A DNA stretch of 64,000 nucleotides from Streblospio benedicti (Eukaryota > Annelida > Polychaeta > Spionida > Spionidae). Shown piece by piece: positions 60,043-64,000 of the stretch (its first letter is position 1; each line of letters opens with the position of its first letter). Made by a program: the position numbers and the translations under genes. The notes beneath the pieces are model-generated. The model did no database searches, was not told where the DNA came from, and was given only the letters and a program-made list of their open reading frames with translations. The stretch spans positions 44,677,427 to 44,741,426 of the forward strand of contig CM032660.1 in NCBI GenBank assembly GCA_019095985.1, in the 5' to 3' direction.

Positions 60043-63000
60043 TTGGGACTGATCAACCAAGGACGCGCCATAAGAGATCTGGTGGGGACATTTTGGGGAA
60101 TATGACAAGAAAATTTCCTCAAATTCTACGGACAAGAAGAGACGCATTAGAACCTTTCTTTTACTACCAAGGGAGGGACTGGCCTCAAGTGTTCTCTCAA
60201 TAGAGCGGTAGTCTCTTTATGCAGGTTAAAGTTGATCGTTTGGTGAAAGTTTGGGAGCTATATAAATGTGGTCTTTTTATGGAGGTCATCTAGATAGAGA
60301 GGTGTTTGTAATTGGAGGTTCTCCTGTATGATTGATAACGATTTTCTTGTGAGGAAAACTTGTCAATTATTCATACCTGATGGCCAAGCACAAACGTAAG
60401 GAAGGAAACGTGTGGATATTGTGATGTCGTGATTATGTTCAACTTGAAAAATGAAAATAGCACAAATTTGAGTTTAATTCTGTATAATGTATGCGATGTA
60501 CAACTAAAGGAAAGTATGGCACACTTGAGAAGTATCATACGTATGCCTTTATCTGACGTTATGCTATCTATATGCAAGCCAATTTTGTTTTGCAAATTTA
60601 CAAGTTTGCTTACGGAACATGGACCCTTTACTGCAAGTTAGTGTGTAATTATCAAAACATGACAATGTTGAAAAATGCTGTATATTTGACAGTTTGGTAA
60701 TAATGAGGATGTGTTTGTGTGATTTAACGATGGCATGATGATGATTTTTGTACGTAAGAGGCAGAAATGTGGTAAGTTTAATTCTAGTCATTTGTTTATG
60801 TCTGCTATATCCTTCCGTTGTGAGGTATCTTATGTTTTATAAATACCGATGCTTTCATTTACATAGTGCTGTGTGAAAATATTTATCTATTATGTATGAA
60901 ATCATCTTATCTATTACCATAAAAACAGTCCAGGTGTCACTGATGTCTGACACCACCATGGATTGTGTTTAAATGAATGCCTCTGGGCTTGCACACACAA
61001 GTACAACACAACGAAAAAAGACCTTTATATAGATAATTGTTGATCAATTGCTTATATATGCATCAAACCAAACGAATGTAGAATGGGCCTACCCTTTCAA
61101 AACAGTAAACAATTACAGGTTCATATGTATCTCAAATTTGTATACTACAAATGCTGCCCAGGCTGCCTAGCAGTTCCTTCATGTGGGTTAATATATGTAC
61201 ACGTATTTCCATTGGAAGGAATTCAATTGCTTGAAGAAAGAAATTAGCATACCGCCACAAATAGAAGATAACATTGCTTCATTCATCTGTGTACTCAATT
61301 GAAAGTTTGCATTATAAATAATGTTATGATAATCGAATCCCTAATGAGTCAACTAAATCGTCCAAGCGCAATGAAGTACGTCCCCACCTTCTTGAGCTTG
61401 TGGATGATAAAGTGCATTTAATGATAAACATATGATCTTTTAACTTCACTGTATAAATCTCAAATGGCATCTCCCAGTAGAATCATATGAACTGATAGTA
61501 CTAGGTGTAATATTTAAAATAATGGTATGCATTAGTAGGACTATATGTAATATTTAAAAAGGATTCAAGAGCAAGTGCATTGCGTTCCCGCCTCACATGT
61601 ACTTGTAGACTTGTTTTTACCCATTGATAATAGCAATCGTCATGTGTTCTAAAGTCACCAAAACATACCAAAAGTATATTGAATGTCACAATGTTTATAG
61701 TGAACTTAATGCTGAAGGCATTCAAGTTAGAGCTAATTATTAATTGGTCATTGTAATAAATGTTGAAAACCGTCGTTTCCCGAGTAAATTTCAGTGATTG
61801 TGGTGATGAAGCTGTTACAATGTTAATGTGGGTCTGATGTTGTATGTGCTATAAATTACATGAAAAAGTGAAATGTTGCTTTGGAAATATAAGTGAATAG
61901 ATGTAAGAAGTGGGGGAATGCAGTGTCTGACTGTAATGATGAGATTTGAATTAGACATAGCTGATTAAAATGAATGGTTTTATATTATATCCTGTATTCT
62001 ATGTTCATAATGGTGAGCTATTACTTGTTCGTCCCCATATACGGTCATTTTCACGTTTTTGCTTCTATAAAATGAAGAAAAGTCATATATGTGGGGGAAA
62101 GGTATCTGGATAAATAAAGCCTAAACATATTGGAGATTATTATTTTGGCGATATCGCATCTCTTTCATGGCTGAGAATTTTGGTTAAAAGGATATAATCT
62201 GATTGTCTTTTTTAAAATGGTAGATCCTTATAACCTACAAGACATGAGTTATATATGCTTAATATACTTGTCTTTTGCAATACTGCAATATATTCTATCA
62301 CGGTGTGCGTCAACTGTCTCACGGTGTTGGGCAGTTTTGCAATGTTGTGCATTGTCAATTTTGTGGACCAATTCTCAAACAATACATTCATGTTCATATA
62401 AGAATGGTATGAATTATGACAGAATGAAGTAGGCAATGTGTTCTTTCGAAGTCAATGCGTCCAAGCAACAAGTTTTGACAGACGAAATAGAGTATGTAAA
62501 CTTTGTGGACCATAATGATACGTTATTACCTGCTAGGCATGTACCTATTATTGTAGTATCAACAACAGATATCTGATCCATCGAACAGTTCATGTCGCCT
62601 AGGTCTGATCGATATATAAAAGTGAAAATTATCGTTTATTTGTGCAATTCCTACCAAAATGCTCCCAACTTGGTATTATATACTCCCAGCAACGTTTTAC
62701 AATAACCTCATAAAGAAATGTGTCCACCACAGTGAGACAGTTGAAGCACTGTGTCTATAAGTGATTAAATGTTCGCATATACCACGGTATACCACGTACA
62801 CCCTCCTGTAATCAGTGTTGTGCTTCGCTACTTTGTGATTGAATGAGCTTCCATTCACCGGTTCGCATATCATAGTACCATTATCACCACCAGGTGGCTA
62901 CAAAACCTGCATTGTGGATATTTCTTAGACAAACATTGGATAGCACAAATGTATCTATCATTTCCTCCTATTACGCCCCAGTGTCACCGGGTCTGGTAGA

Positions 63001-63171
63001 TCTGAGACTAACAGGTATGTGTGTCATCTAGCGGCAAAAATGGTACTACGGTAGCACTAACTATTTTGATATAGACTATGCCACATAGCACCGAAAATGG
63101 TACTACGATAGCTCTATTAATTATTCATATACGCGAAGTGGTGTATATTGCGCTAGCCATAGCTGAGGGAA
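60043..63171 (+). other. 3' flank of the GIY-YIG-like gene, then spacer
   Basis: Starts as the probable 3'UTR. An AGACCACCTC-type palindromic repeat lies at 60165-60335. A plus-strand AATAAA lies near 62112, and earlier partial signals are possible. No further gene is visible. Confidence 0.45.
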
Positions 63172-63480
63172 CGATCATAAATTATGATACCGGGGGGCGT
63201 CGTCCAATAAGGTGGGGGGTCGTCCAACTTTTCTGATTCCTTTTTTTCTTTTTCTTTTTTTTCTTTTTTTTGGGGGGGGGGGGGGCGCTGAACTTTTTTT
63301 TTTCACGCTACGGTATATTTTTTCAACTATTTTCTTTTAGCAATGCAATGACTAGAGGACTTTTTCTTTAGCGGGAGGGGGGTCACTCAACTTTTTAAAA
63401 TGGTGATGGGGGGTGTCAGTTAACTTTTTCTTCGAGCCCCAAAAAATGGACGACCCACCTGGTACCGTTATTTATGATCG
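63172..63480. mobile_element. Palindromic non-coding element with C/G and T homopolymers
   Basis: Left end CGATCATAAATTATGATACC and right end GGTACCGTTATTTATGATCG are imperfect inverted repeats. Inside are a GTCGTCCAA block and its approximate complement GGACGACC, plus long T and G runs. It resembles the 2082-2244 family in style but has different ends. Confidence 0.5.
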
Positions 63481-64000
63481 GTCTCTAAGGCATGTGATAT
63501 ATTAAATAAAAAGCTTGGTCCAGTAGCCCACAAAAGGAAATGAGACTGTAAGTGTCATTTGTTAGCATTGGGTAATAGGCTGTGCTATAGGAAGTTACTT
63601 GAGTTGTGACAAAAACCACAGACACATTTCCGGTGACAAGATTTGAACAATTACCATGTGACAAATACATTTAAAAATCTAATGCCGGCTTCTGTTAACA
63701 GGAGAAAAAATTGCCACAAACAAATATTTACTTTGCAAACCTTCTATTCCAACATGGGCGTATCAAACATTTCTTTAATGAAATATAGCAATTTGGAGGG
63801 ACTGCTCATACTCTTGTCACCAGAAGGAAGAAAATTCCGCACCGGTTGGTTTTGTTACTTCCGAAAGTAAATTACAAATGAAGAGAATTGATATGCTATT
63901 ACAAGCAAGATGTTGTTTATAAACGATAAAAAATGACAATGATTATAAAAAAAATTATTTTCATTCTATTCTAATGTTTTGTTCAATAAATTGTCACAAT
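63481..64000. other. Spacer to window end
   Basis: AT-rich; the overlapping short ORFs on both strands do not look like proteins. Confidence 0.4.

Overview
This is animal nuclear DNA: spliced genes with GT-AG introns, long AT-rich introns and spacers, tRNA-headed SINEs, many short palindromic elements and two 100-N scaffold gaps. The protein families (beta-1,4-galactosyltransferase-type enzyme, STK35/PDIK1L-like kinase, MS4A-like four-pass protein) and the repeat content suggest a non-vertebrate bilaterian, perhaps a marine lophotrochozoan or a deuterostome invertebrate. I cannot fix the species. A probable uncollapsed second haplotype (14025-22894) suggests high heterozygosity.

Layout. 1-6900: mostly spacer, with a possible minus-strand first exon (908-953), a 163-bp palindromic element, a diverged dispersed repeat and a SINE. 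6928-14880 (+): nine-exon GT7 galactosyl/GalNAc-transferase gene, 528 codons, with all exon phases agreeing. 14025-18863 is repeated at 18964-22894 across an N gap, giving a second copy of the last two exons. 24172-24414 (-): small intronless ORF with a poly(A) signal. 24600-34900: spacer rich in repeats. 34929-37063 (-): two-exon Ser/Thr kinase with a beta-rich C-terminal half, plus a 5'UTR exon near 37189. 37574-37673: N gap. 40612-42183 (-): glutamine-rich four-pass membrane protein. About 1.1 kb away, in divergent orientation, begins an 11-exon plus-strand gene (43283-60042, 514 codons) whose middle reads as a GIY-YIG nuclease-type domain. Its 10.7-kb eighth intron holds, on the other strand, a complete nine-exon gene (48610-57631, 1842 codons) with seven ESPYT-type repeats, five AT-hooks and a C-terminal helix. 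60043-64000: 3' flank and spacer with palindromic elements.

The most interesting part is the 43.2-60.0 kb locus: a GIY-YIG-like gene hosting an antisense, repeat-built AT-hook gene that I cannot match to any known family. Exon models were assembled by hand from splice sites, reading-frame phase and protein motifs. In the three large multi-exon models every junction keeps phase and the total is a multiple of three, which is strong but not transcript-level evidence.
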